From NCBI GenBank assembly GCA_035623335.1, contig DASPTQ010000099.1, positions 20,262-84,261 of the forward strand: 64,000 nt of DNA, given 5' to 3'. Below, piece after piece: positions 1 to 8,071 of the stretch. Position 1 is the stretch's first letter. The number at the start of each line of letters is the position of its first letter. A program made the position numbers and the translations under genes. A model generated the notes under the pieces. It had not been told where the DNA came from and did not search any database. It saw only the letters and a program-made list of their open reading frames with translations. The stretch is from JAFAGX01 sp035623335. Its GTDB lineage: Bacteria; Acidobacteriota; Terriglobia; Terriglobales; Acidobacteriaceae.

Positions 1-65
1 GCCTTCTCGCGCATTCTGGATTCTCTTTGGCCGTGGTGTCGCCCTGTTTTTCGATACCCTCCAGG

Positions 66-698
66 CTAAGCCTTTTCCCCTTCTCGCTGTCGCAGCTTCT
101 GGTAAATCGCCTCTACCTGTTTTCGGGTCTCCTCGAGCGAGCCGGAATTATCGACCACGTAATCGGCGGCTCTGAGCTTTTCTTCCTCCGGCAGTTGCGC
201 CGCCGCACGCCGCGTGACCTCGCGGCGGGCGGTTTCCATATCGACACCGACCCGCGCGGCCCAGCGGCTGATTCGCTGTTCAGGACGGCAGGTGACCACG
301 ACCAATCGGTCGAATCGCTCGGCCGCGCGCGCTTCGAGAATCAGCGCCGCCTCGACCATGGCGATCGCATGGGGATCGCGGCGACCAAGACTTTCCATCC
401 ACACATTTTCCCGCTCGATGACCGCCGGATGCACGATGCGGTTCAGTTGCTCGATCCGCGAAGGCGCCGCTCCACCAAATGCCGCCTCCGCCAATCGCGC
501 CCGATTAATCGTCCTGTCCGGATTCAAAATGTCGCTGCCGAACTGCGCTACCACCTTCTCGTACACCGCTCCGCCCGGCTCGATCAGTTCATGGGCAACC
601 TTGTCGGACTGGATCAAATGCACGCCCAACTGGGTGAACATCTCTCCGACCACGGACTTGCCGGAGGCGATCCCGCCGGTGAGTCCGACTTTCAGCAA
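66..698 (-). CDS. coaE: dephospho-CoA kinase
   Basis: It phosphorylates the 3'-hydroxyl of dephospho-CoA, the last cytosolic step of coenzyme A synthesis. The P-loop GLTGGIASGKS covers residues 5-15 and is followed by the family's QSDKVAHELIEPGG stretch. The predicted 210 residues match normal CoaE length. An upstream in-frame start would add 22 unconserved residues. I chose a TTG at 698 because AGGAGG lies 5 bases before it and the protein then begins directly at the P-loop strand. It lies downstream of folD in the same direction, so the two may be co-transcribed. Function is near certain; only the start is interpretive. Confidence 0.95.
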   Translation of the reverse strand: MLKVGLTGGIASGKSVVGEMFTQLGVHLIQSDKVAHELIEPGGAVYEKVVAQFGSDILNPDRTINRARLAEAAFGGAAPSRIEQLNRIVHPAVIERENVWMESLGRRDPHAIAMVEAALILEARAAERFDRLVVVTCRPEQRISRWAARVGVDMETARREVTRRAAAQLPEEEKLRAADYVVDNSGSLEETRKQVEAIYQKLRQREGEKA

Positions 699-703
699 GT
701 TGT

Positions 704-709
704 CCTCCT
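704..709 (-). promoter_or_regulatory. ribosome binding site deciding the coaE TTG start
   Basis: Read on the minus strand this is a perfect AGGAGG, five bases upstream of TTG at 698. It makes the TTG preferable to any codon further upstream. Confidence 0.7.
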
Positions 710-781
710 GGGAGCTGGCATTCGCGAGCGACGGGCAAAGGCACTCGGGCTCAAGCCAACCCAAGATCCCGGTTCGAGCCG

Positions 782-1717
782 CTAAGCCCGGGAGAGCATC
801 CGAACTCCCCGCCTGGTTTTCGCCGCCTTCACCGTATTCGCCATTAGCATTGCGATCGTGAGCGGGCCGACGCCGCCCGGTACGGGTGTCAACCAGCCAG
901 CCACCTCCGCTACCTCGGGATGCACATCTCCCACGAGGGTTGAGCCCTTGGTTTGGAATATCTCCCGGCGCTTGCTATCTCCCCTGAAGAGGCGGTCGAA
1001 CTCCGTCTGGTCCGTCACCGTATTCATCCCCACATCAACCACGACTGCACCGGCTTTGACAAAGTCGCGGGTAATCATTCCGGCTCGCCCGATGGCGGCG
1101 ACCAGAATGTCGGCCCGCCGACATACCCCCGGCAAGTCTCGAGTTTTGGAGTGACAAATCGTGACCGTGGCGTTGCGATTGGTCAGCAGCATGGCCGTGG
1201 GCTTTCCTACAATGTCGCTTCGTCCTACCACCACCGCTTCCTGACCGCCAATCGGAATGTGGCTGCGTTCCAGAATCTCCATAATTCCCGCTGGTGTACA
1301 CGGCACCAGGCCGGGGCGTCCGGTGGCAAGGAATCCGACATTCATCGGATGAAATCCATCGACGTCCTTGTCCGGATCAACCGTCATCAGAACCTGCTTG
1401 GAATCCACCTGCGGCGGCAAAGGCAGCTGCACGAGGATGCCATCAATTTCTTCCCGCCGGTTCAGGTCTGCGATAAGGGCTCGTAATTCTTCGGTGGAGA
1501 TCGTTTCCGGGGGGGTGTGGGTTTCGCTATAGATCCCAACCTCTTCGCAAGCCTTCACCTTGCCGCGGACATACACGGCCGAAGCCGGATTGTGTCCGAC
1601 CAGGACCACCGCGAGTCCTGGACGCATTGCCGAGGCGGCCATGTCCCTCGCTTCGGCCGCAACTTCTGCCCTAATTTCACTAGCGATTTTGGTGCCGTCG
1701 ATGATCCTCGCTGCCAT
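782..1717 (-). CDS. folD: bifunctional methylenetetrahydrofolate dehydrogenase / methenyltetrahydrofolate cyclohydrolase
   Basis: It interconverts 5,10-methylene-, methenyl- and 10-formyl-tetrahydrofolate in cytosolic one-carbon metabolism. Family landmarks appear in order: Tyr49 and Lys53 in YVRGKVKACEEVGI, VQLPLPPQ, DKDVDGFHPMNVG, PCTPAGIMEIL, the dinucleotide-binding VVGRSDIVGKPTAMLL and the C-terminal GGVGPLTIAMLMANT. The 311 residues are slightly above the usual 280-300 because of a short basic C-terminal tail. ATG at 1717 has a GAGGA site about 4 bases upstream. It is followed by coaE in the same direction after 83 bases. Confidence 0.97.
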   Translation of the reverse strand: MAARIIDGTKIASEIRAEVAAEARDMAASAMRPGLAVVLVGHNPASAVYVRGKVKACEEVGIYSETHTPPETISTEELRALIADLNRREEIDGILVQLPLPPQVDSKQVLMTVDPDKDVDGFHPMNVGFLATGRPGLVPCTPAGIMEILERSHIPIGGQEAVVVGRSDIVGKPTAMLLTNRNATVTICHSKTRDLPGVCRRADILVAAIGRAGMITRDFVKAGAVVVDVGMNTVTDQTEFDRLFRGDSKRREIFQTKGSTLVGDVHPEVAEVAGWLTPVPGGVGPLTIAMLMANTVKAAKTRRGVRMLSRA

Positions 1718-1796
1718 CGATTCCTCTATCCAGCAGGCTACATCATTTCCAGTGATACTACCGAGCGGCCGTTTCCACTGTTCGGGGCTTAGCGGT

Positions 1797-2540
1797 TCAG
1801 CGACGAAACCAGGGAAATTCCTCGTTACCTGCCTTCCCTATATTCGCTTCCGCAAATTCTCGGCACCGGTCGAGTGCGGCCTGCAGTTTCTCGAGCGAGT
1901 TTTCCCGCGCCGTGTCGTCGGCATCGCACGGCACCGGAATCTGCCGGCTCACCCGCATGAGCGCCCGCGAAAATGGCTTGGGGATCATCAATCGATCCCA
2001 CGTGTTCAGCACCCAGGCATCGCTCAGCGCAATATGAAAGCCGACCATCGGTATGCCTGTCGCGCGCGCCAGTATCACCGGGCCGGGTTTCACCACCTGT
2101 CTGGGTCCGCGGGGTCCATCCAGGGTGAATGCCACGACCCAACCTTGTTCGAGCTCCCGGCGCATGCCTAGCAGGGCGCGTACGGCAAACCGGCTGCTCG
2201 ATCCGCGCACTTTGACGAACCCGAACTTCTGCATGATCCGTCCGGTATACTCGCCATCGAAACTGTCGCTGCTCATTACTCGAATGTTCAGATCGCGCCA
2301 CAGATACATCGCCGGGATCATCGCGCTGTGCCAGAAGGAATACACAAAGGGACGTGCCTCGAGACTGCCGGGCGAGCCCTCTTCCCACGACACCGCAAAG
2401 CGAATCGTCGGGCCGAGGGCGCGAATGATTCCATATCCCACCCAGGTAATCACCCACAATTGAAATCGCTGCCAAAGCGTGAAGCGCCCTTCTTGTGGAG
2501 AGGCTTGATCGGAAGCCGATGTCGTGGCCGTGGAGCTCAC
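1797..2540 (-). CDS. DUF374-type lysophospholipid acyltransferase family protein
   Basis: This is a member of the DUF374 branch of the glycerolipid acyltransferases, probably an inner-membrane enzyme that transfers an acyl chain to a lipid such as a lipid A or lysophospholipid precursor. Visible motifs are FWHSAMIPAMYLWRD, SSDSFDGEYTGRIMQKFGF, a VRGSSSRFAVRAL block and FTLDGPRGPRQVVKPG. FWH stands where other acyltransferases have HxxxxD, as in known DUF374 members. The hydrophobic LWQRFQLWVITWVGYG segment near the N terminus is a likely membrane anchor. The reading frame is open upstream to 2615; I prefer GTG at 2540, but neither start has a good ribosome site. The exact lipid substrate cannot be read from sequence. 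Confidence 0.82.
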   Translation of the reverse strand: MSSTATTSASDQASPQEGRFTLWQRFQLWVITWVGYGIIRALGPTIRFAVSWEEGSPGSLEARPFVYSFWHSAMIPAMYLWRDLNIRVMSSDSFDGEYTGRIMQKFGFVKVRGSSSRFAVRALLGMRRELEQGWVVAFTLDGPRGPRQVVKPGPVILARATGIPMVGFHIALSDAWVLNTWDRLMIPKPFSRALMRVSRQIPVPCDADDTARENSLEKLQAALDRCREFAEANIGKAGNEEFPWFRR

Positions 2541-2700
2541 TCTGGTATTGTACCGTTCGCAATCCGCCGTCCCCTCAGACCGTGGAGCACTCGAGCCATA
2601 CCATCCGGCCGTCACGGCGCGATCGTCCGACCGCGGTCGGACGGCCAGCCGCGAACTGCCACGGGTGCCAAGGGATCATTTTTTCGCATGGCACCGTGGT

Positions 2701-3096
2701 TTAGAGCGTATGCAAGTATGACAGCAAATCCTCAACCTGCGGTTGCGTGAGCACTTGGCCGTAGGCCGGCATTTTGTTGCGTCCCATTTTAATGACATCG
2801 CTTACGCGATCGTCGTTCGCCGGCATTCCACTCATCGGGAGGAATGGCTGCTTGAAGACGTGTTTCATGCTCGGTCCGCGGCGTCCGCGGGAAGAGTAGG
2901 GAGCATGGCAGCGGTCACAGTATTGATCATAGATGCGGCGTCCCGCGGCCTGTTGCGCGTTGAGTCCCAGTTCAGCGTCGCTCTTGCGTAGCTCAACATC
3001 GCAGCCAATTGTTGTAATGATGCCTAGAATTACGAAAGTCAGAACCGTAAGAGGAATTTTGCAGATCGTAGGATGCAGAATGAGAATCCTCCCCAA
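2701..3096 (-). CDS. small class I c-type cytochrome, membrane-anchored
   Basis: A predicted periplasmic single-haem cytochrome. CDRCH at residues 60-64 binds haem c, and Met109 in KMPAYG is the likely distal ligand. The C terminus QVEDLLSYLHTL is the usual last helix of the fold. Residues 10-32 are hydrophobic and end in TIGC, which could be an uncleaved anchor or a poor lipobox. The start is unclear: TTG at 3096 has AGGAGG only one base away, which is too close. It is divergent from the DUF488 gene, 43 bases away. The redox partner is unknown. Confidence 0.85.
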   Translation of the reverse strand: MGRILILHPTICKIPLTVLTFVILGIITTIGCDVELRKSDAELGLNAQQAAGRRIYDQYCDRCHAPYSSRGRRGPSMKHVFKQPFLPMSGMPANDDRVSDVIKMGRNKMPAYGQVLTQPQVEDLLSYLHTL

Positions 3097-3139
3097 ACCT
3101 CCTGTTCAGAACGCCGATGTACAATAATAGAGTAAATCC

Positions 3140-3589
3140 ATGGCAGCCGTTGGAACCCGAGTGGAGGTCAAGCGAGTGTATGAGAAACCATTGCCCTCCG
3201 ACGGCACGCGTGTGCTGGTAGACCGACTTTGGCCACGCGGCTTGACCAAAGATCGAGCCGACATCGATGCCTGGTTTCGGGAAGTTGCTCCCTCTGGTCG
3301 CCTGCGCACCTGGTTCCACAGCCATCCGCTAGAATGGCCGAGCTTCCGCCAGCGCTATCTGAAAGAACTCTCCTGCCCCAAAGGCACGAGTGCTTTGGAC
3401 GAACTCTATCGGTTGGTCCGCGGAAAAAAGCAAGTCACTTTGCTGTTCGCCTCCCGTAACCAGGAGCATAACAACGCAGTCGTTTTGAAAGATCTCCTCA
3501 ACGGAATGCGTAAGCCTCCCACCGGAACCGGCCCCGCTGGAGCCCGCGTAGCGCGCCCTCATCAGGCGAAAGGTATGTCGCGCAGATAG
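3140..3589 (+). CDS. DUF488 family protein (YeaO-like)
   Basis: This is a 149-residue cytosolic protein of the DUF488 family, whose function is not established. The family signature begins with RVYEKPLPSDGTRVLVDRLW near residue 12, then PRGLTKDRADIDAWFREVAPS and the acidic/aromatic segment WFHSHPLEWPSFRQRYLKEL. The middle LLFASRNQEHNNAVVLKDLL strand-helix is also typical. About 25 C-terminal residues rich in Pro, Gly and Arg go beyond the conserved domain. The ATG at 3140 has only a weak ribosome site. The gene is monocistronic, and its 3' side runs into the structured patch at 3678-3806. Confidence 0.88.
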   Translation: MAAVGTRVEVKRVYEKPLPSDGTRVLVDRLWPRGLTKDRADIDAWFREVAPSGRLRTWFHSHPLEWPSFRQRYLKELSCPKGTSALDELYRLVRGKKQVTLLFASRNQEHNNAVVLKDLLNGMRKPPTGTGPAGARVARPHQAKGMSRR

Positions 3590-3677
3590 GGTCGATCCCG
3601 GGCGCGTCCCTGGTCATTCGTACTGGGTAGGTTCGCCCAGACTCAAGGAGTCAAAACGGGCAGCCGCATGCGGTTGG

Positions 3678-3806
3678 GATGAGCTGTTGAGGCTCATCTT
3701 AGGCCCAGCGTCAGCCCCGAGGTTGGCCCCGGGGGAGTGGGCCTAAGCGGAGAGATGAGAAATTCCTTTCTCTGTGGAGGCTCCTTGGCGCAAGGAGCGT
3801 TCCACA
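3678..3806. repeat. cluster of four consecutive inverted repeats between convergent genes
   Basis: Four hairpins lie almost end to end. Arms 3678-3684/3692-3698 (GATGAGC) have a 7-base loop. Arms 3698-3707/3738-3747 (CTTAGGCCCA) enclose 30 GC-rich bases. Arms 3757-3762/3767-3772 (GAGAAA) have a 4-base loop. The last is a long stem, 3773-3778 plus 3780-3787 pairing with 3791-3798 plus 3801-3806, with a GCG loop. All arms match perfectly. The patch separates the plus-strand DUF488 gene from the minus-strand GloVer gene, so bidirectional termination is plausible, although there is no long T tract. It could also be a dispersed repeat or a structured RNA. Confidence 0.6.
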
Positions 3807-3813
3807 TCTGACC

Positions 3814-5031
3814 TCAGTTAGGGGTGATTTTGAAGACGACTCCATTACCATACGCACCCCCCTGCTGCGTCGTCCCGTAAAGGTTGCCCTGCGCATCCAA
3901 GACCGGGCTGGTGAACGAATACAGACCGTCTTGCCCGCCGGTAAAGACGTGAAGCGACCGGTACTTCCAGGTGTTGCCCGCGGGTGTCAGTTCGTAAACC
4001 GTGCCCGCGTTGTTGTTCCCATCGCAATGGGTCGTAGCGTAAATCTTGCCCGACACCAGCAGGAGATTGCGGAACGATCCGGAGGGGGAGCTGCTCCAGC
4101 CGGGCAACTTGTAAAGCGTTTTGAAGGTCCAGCCGACACTGGATGGGGTTAACTCAAACACTGTGCCGCCGCCGTCCGAACCGCCTCCTCCGCCTTCGGT
4201 CGCAGCGCCATAGACGTTACCCGAAGAATCGACGACGAGGCCCGCGTAAGGAACGCCGCCGTCGGTCTGCATTTGGAAAGAGTGAAGAATCGTCTCTTTC
4301 CAACCGGACGTTGAGGGGGTCAGTTGGAATACCGTGCCGTATCCGTACTTACCTCCCGCAGAAGTTGTGCCGTAGAGATTGCCGGCCTTGTCGAAGCCCA
4401 CACCAGCCACCGGAGTAGCGCCGTCGCCGCCCGTGGCGAAGCTGTACAGGACTTGCTCGGTCCAAACCCCACCTGCGGTCGCCGGACGAGTCAGTTTGAA
4501 AACTACACCTCGGCCGGTTTTGCCGCCCGCGGACGTCGTGCCGTATAGATTTCCTGCCACATCCGTTGCCAGGCGGCCTTGGGGATGTGTACCCTGAGCT
4601 GCGCTGGTAAATAGATGCAGCATTGTCTCCTTGCCTGCGGTTGTAACCTCGAACACCGTTCCTCGACCTCCCGAGCCTCCCTCGGTGGTAGCGCCGTAGA
4701 GATTCGTCCCAACTAGAAGCAAACCTGCTTCCGGATTTGCGCCGTCCGCGCCACCCGCGAAGCTGTGCAGCACGGTCTCGATGCCTTTGCTGTTAACCTT
4801 GAACACCGTTCCATTTCCAGAATCTCCGCCGGAAGTGGTCGTGCCATAGAGGTTTCCGGCAGCATCGATCGTCAGGCCGGCGACGGGATTGGCCCCATCG
4901 GTTGCACCCTTGAAGCTGTACACTCTCTTGAAGGTTTGGGCCTCGACTCGAGGCCACGCGATCGCGCCTACGACAAGCGCCAACACCAGCACGGGCAAAC
5001 CCTTGCTGCGTGACAACCCTTGCAATCTCAT
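3814..5031 (-). CDS. secreted GloVer-type tandem repeat protein
   Basis: A 405-residue exported protein built of about eight tandem repeats of roughly 45-55 residues. Each carries a core like DAAGNLYGTTTSGG followed by G.GTVFK/EV, the pattern known as GloVer-containing choice-of-anchor repeats and abundant in Acidobacteriota. Residues 1-31 form a signal peptide ending VEAQ. The repeats are expected to fold as a beta-propeller or beta-solenoid outside the cytoplasm. No sorting signal or anchor is visible at the C terminus, which ends FKITPN. Its biological role is unknown. The 5' side carries long inverted repeats at 5068-5136. Confidence 0.85.
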   Translation of the reverse strand: MRLQGLSRSKGLPVLVLALVVGAIAWPRVEAQTFKRVYSFKGATDGANPVAGLTIDAAGNLYGTTTSGGDSGNGTVFKVNSKGIETVLHSFAGGADGANPEAGLLLVGTNLYGATTEGGSGGRGTVFEVTTAGKETMLHLFTSAAQGTHPQGRLATDVAGNLYGTTSAGGKTGRGVVFKLTRPATAGGVWTEQVLYSFATGGDGATPVAGVGFDKAGNLYGTTSAGGKYGYGTVFQLTPSTSGWKETILHSFQMQTDGGVPYAGLVVDSSGNVYGAATEGGGGGSDGGGTVFELTPSSVGWTFKTLYKLPGWSSSPSGSFRNLLLVSGKIYATTHCDGNNNAGTVYELTPAGNTWKYRSLHVFTGGQDGLYSFTSPVLDAQGNLYGTTQQGGAYGNGVVFKITPN

Positions 5032-5067
5032 TCCGTTCTGTCCCTTTCTTCAGTTGCGATTTTGTGC

Positions 5068-5136
5068 CGCAGTCAACTCTCCGCGTTCGAGGGAAGGGTT
5101 TTGGCTGGAGAGTTTCCTCCACTCGAGTTGACTGCG
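5068..5136 (-). promoter_or_regulatory. leader inverted repeats upstream of the GloVer-repeat gene, with alternative pairings
   Basis: Within the 326-base gene-free stretch 5032-5357, a perfect 12-base inverted repeat (CGCAGTCAACTC at 5068-5079, GAGTTGACTGCG at 5125-5136) encloses a second, partly overlapping one (ACTCTCC at 5076-5082, GGAGAGT at 5107-5113). The two share bases 5076-5079 and cannot form together. The element ends 36 bases before the GloVer start on the same strand. A switch-like leader or an operator is possible; no known riboswitch class is recognised. The rest of the stretch shows nothing convincing. Confidence 0.4.
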
Positions 5137-5357
5137 ACTGACGAGACTACAGGGCGGCGACGTGATTCGTGAAGATGTGAGAAGTACATTCCTAGACGGC
5201 GAGCTTGCTCTGTTTGGTCCCAAAGACAAGACGCATTGGCATGGCGCGTTGTGCAAAGTCTTGCCACCCTGGAAAAGTGAAGAGTCGGACCGATGCAATC
5301 AGCCGGAGCGAATCAGCCAAGCGCGGGAGGATCCACCATTACGCCAAATCGAGCTGA

Positions 5358-6587
5358 TTAAGGCCAAGTCACTCGGTAGATCGAGCCGCTTCCGTCATCG
5401 CTGACATACAGCGATCCGTCTGGCCCGATGGCAAGCCCGACCGGGCGACCCATCCATTTGCCTCGTCGCGTCTCACCTGGCGGGAGCCATCCGGTGATGA
5501 AATCCTGTACCCGTGCAGGTTCTCCGCTGTCCTTGATCTTTACTCTGACGACCTTGTACCCGGTAGGCACGCTCCGGTTCCAAGATCCATGAAACGCCAC
5601 GAACAGATCACCTTGGTATTCCCGGGGAAACATTTGTCCGGTGTAGAACACCAGCCCCAGCGGTGCGGAGTGCGCTGGCAGCTCGACTCGGGGCGGAACG
5701 GTCGCGCGGCATCGCTCTGCCGTTCCACCGAAGCTCCGATCCGGAACGCGATTGCCATAACAAAACGGCCATCCAAAATCGCCGCCCTCAGGTCCGAGAT
5801 CGTCGATTTCATCCGGTGGCAGATCGTCGCCGAGCCAATCGCGCCCGTTGTCCGTCACCCACACGGTACGGCTGCGTTCGCTGAAGGCCAAGCCCACGGC
5901 GTTTCGCAATCCACTGGCGAAGCGGTGGGCGCCGGATCCATCCTCACTCATTTCCATAACCGCGGCCCGGCGCGGGTCCTTTTCGTTGCACACATTACAG
6001 CTTGAGCCCGCCGAAACGTAGAGCTTCTGATTGGCGAACAAGATTGTACGAGTCATGTGCCCGCCCAGGCTCTCGGGAAGTCCTGAGATCACGACCGGAT
6101 TCGAGGCTTGAAGGCGGGCCTCATCCCAGCTGTAGCGAACAAGACGAGTCACCTCGGCAACGTAAAGTTGACCGTCATGAAATGCGATGCCATGGGGACC
6201 GTCGAGATCCTCAAGCACGGTTACCTTTGTCGTAGCCTGGCCGCTGCCATGGACATCGGGCAAGGCTGTCACCGTACCGCTGGATTCGGAAGTGACAAGC
6301 AATACGCCACCCGGGCTGAAGGCCATCATGCGCGGTGATTCGGTCCGTACAAACAAAGCGATGCGAAATCCGGGTGGTACCTTCAAGGATTTCAGATCGA
6401 GCGGTAAGGCGTACCAGTGTTTGATCCAGTTCTTTATCGAACCGAAGCCTCGAAGGGAGGAGGCCAGACGGTCCTTGCCATAGGACACCCCAGGAGTTTG
6501 CTTCCTCCCACGGCTAAGGCTCCACCAAACCCCCGCCCCCAGGGTGGCTGCGAGGATCAAGAGCACGAGGATCCTAGGCCGCAACAT
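5358..6587 (-). CDS. sorbosone/glucose dehydrogenase-like beta-propeller protein (PQQ-dependent type)
   Basis: A 409-residue secreted or membrane-anchored protein of the glucose/sorbosone dehydrogenase beta-propeller family. Soluble members use PQQ to oxidise sugars; whether this one does is not certain. Residues 5-25 form an N-terminal membrane anchor. Family features are LEDLDGPHGIAFHDGQLYVAE, the Cys pair in SAGSSCNVCNEKDPRRA, FASGLRNAVGLAF, WVTDNGRDWLGDDLPPDE, GGDFGWPFCYGNR, FVAFHGSWNRSVPTGYKVVRV and the final GRPVGLAIGPDGSLYVSDDG blade. The CxxC pair and the NGRDWLGDDLPPDEI block are typical of this subfamily. It has the same orientation as the GloVer gene, 326 bases apart. Confidence 0.85.
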   Translation of the reverse strand: MLRPRILVLLILAATLGAGVWWSLSRGRKQTPGVSYGKDRLASSLRGFGSIKNWIKHWYALPLDLKSLKVPPGFRIALFVRTESPRMMAFSPGGVLLVTSESSGTVTALPDVHGSGQATTKVTVLEDLDGPHGIAFHDGQLYVAEVTRLVRYSWDEARLQASNPVVISGLPESLGGHMTRTILFANQKLYVSAGSSCNVCNEKDPRRAAVMEMSEDGSGAHRFASGLRNAVGLAFSERSRTVWVTDNGRDWLGDDLPPDEIDDLGPEGGDFGWPFCYGNRVPDRSFGGTAERCRATVPPRVELPAHSAPLGLVFYTGQMFPREYQGDLFVAFHGSWNRSVPTGYKVVRVKIKDSGEPARVQDFITGWLPPGETRRGKWMGRPVGLAIGPDGSLYVSDDGSGSIYRVTWP

Positions 6588-6890
6588 AGCAGTACCGAGA
6601 CGAATGACAGCCTCAGTTTACTCAGCTTGATATTCGAAGAATTAGATGTCGCATACGCCCGGGGTGAAGCATCTGAGATCCCGCGCAGTACACAAGATGA
6701 GACTGGCCAGGGTGCCTTCAACCAAACAAGCAACGTCAGAAAGCAGGTCCTTAAGTTCGGGATGGGGGTTTGATGAGGTAGGAATGATCCAGCGTGCCTC
6801 CGCGCGAATTGTGGCGGCACGAATGCTACGTGGATTACACGGTCGGCTTCGATGGGTAGCGACTAAAGCTAGCGAGTATAGTGCTCAAGC
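6588..6890. other. gene-free stretch
   Basis: No supported coding sequence. An imperfect hairpin with GTGCC/GGCAC arms lies at 6794-6820. It could act as a terminator for the exosortase gene on the minus strand, but it lacks a T tract. Nothing else was recognised. Confidence 0.4.
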
Positions 6891-7796
6891 TTAATGAGGC
6901 TGGCAGTACGCAAGCCCTTCCACGCGAGAATTATCTTTGCTGGATCTTGGCGCAGGCTCCTCTCCCCGATGCAGAACCCACACCAGCAGCCCGATCAGTA
7001 CGAGAGCGATCAAGTAGAAAACACCGCCGCCCTCGTGGTGGAGCCGCCCGGTCAGGAAGCTGGGATCCACGCGAATCGACAGAATGCCAATGGTGAAGAT
7101 GCGCAGCCCATTCTTGGCCACCGAGAGCGGAAGCGCGATGGCGACCGTGACCGACTTTCGCCACACCGTTCGCAGAAGCACATGGGCGAGCACCATCGTG
7201 GTTATCAAGAGCATCAGGCTGGAACGAATGCTGCTGCATTCCCGAGCAACCTCAAGGTTGAGGCCCGGGATCGACAGGATAACGCCTTGTCGCGATACCG
7301 GGACGTCGAAGGCTGAAAATAAGAGCTCTGCCGCAAACGCTGAGCCTTGCTGCAAAACGTGGATGATTCTGACTAGAAGGAACGAAGGCATCGGAACCAT
7401 CCAGAAGAGAAAGCCAAGGGGAAAGAGCATCGACCGCGCCGCCTTGGTACCGAAGGATAGAACGAATGCGGCCATCCAAAAGATCAACAAGGCGACCATC
7501 TCTACTGAAAGTCGCACATCCGGCGATGTCCGACCCAGCCATCTCCCCGAAAGAGCCATCACTACGCCGAGAGCACCCAACAGCAGACCCGTCCACGGAT
7601 TCCAGGAAAGGATTGGTTTGGCCGAATTCCACTGCACGAAGATCAAGGCAGCGCTGATCGGCAGGATCAGAAGGATATGCGTGAACTCGCTATCACCCAG
7701 CGCCAGCCTCAAGGTTTGTGCGAGCGGCTGCCAGAAAATGGCCGCAGAAAGCAGCCATAGGCAGGCAAAGGCAATCGATGGTAAGCGGTTTCTCAT
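6891..7796 (-). CDS. exosortase-family transpeptidase
   Basis: A multi-pass inner-membrane cysteine protease/transpeptidase of the exosortase (Xrt) family. Family members cut C-terminal sorting signals such as PEP-CTERM on exported proteins. The catalytic set is visible: Cys187 in ARECSSIRSS, Arg232 in AKNGLRIFTI, and His253/His254 in RLHHEGGG. Eight or so hydrophobic helices are spread over residues 7-290, and there is no fused EpsI domain. I took ATG at 7796; GTG at 7841 would add 15 basic residues. No protein with a recognisable PEP-CTERM-like tail is in the window, so substrates must be elsewhere or carry an unfamiliar signal. It is divergent from the glycosyltransferase at 8072. Confidence 0.93.
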   Translation of the reverse strand: MRNRLPSIAFACLWLLSAAIFWQPLAQTLRLALGDSEFTHILLILPISAALIFVQWNSAKPILSWNPWTGLLLGALGVVMALSGRWLGRTSPDVRLSVEMVALLIFWMAAFVLSFGTKAARSMLFPLGFLFWMVPMPSFLLVRIIHVLQQGSAFAAELLFSAFDVPVSRQGVILSIPGLNLEVARECSSIRSSLMLLITTMVLAHVLLRTVWRKSVTVAIALPLSVAKNGLRIFTIGILSIRVDPSFLTGRLHHEGGGVFYLIALVLIGLLVWVLHRGEEPAPRSSKDNSRVEGLAYCQPH

Positions 7797-8071
7797 CCAG
7801 CTTTTCCGGCGCGTTGCGCGCAGCAACCCGCGACCTCGCACCTGGCGTTCTTAGCCTTACTATTGCAGCCCCGGGTGTATTGCTCAATAGCCCTGGAGTG
7901 CCAAACGCCTTATTGCCAAGTGGCTGAAATAAAAAGACTTACTTTGGTTATTGTCCGTGCTCGCTAGCCCACTCGACGGACGAAACGAACAGCTCCCAGG
8001 CACGGGGATGACTTTTGTTTTTGTGCCTGATCATCGAATGCTACGCTCCTCAGGGAGAAGCCAGCTACAGT

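Noticed and set aside
1..14. possible start of another minus-strand gene at the left edge (ATG at 14)
   Set aside because: Only four codons are in the window and no clear ribosome site is present; nothing can be assigned.
1825..2562. 245-codon open frame overlapping the acyltransferase on the same strand
   Set aside because: It is the +1 shadow of the DUF374-type gene; Arg-rich, no conserved motifs.
3590..3677. tRNA-like GGTTCGCCC sequence after the DUF488 gene
   Set aside because: No acceptor, D or anticodon stems can be placed around it.
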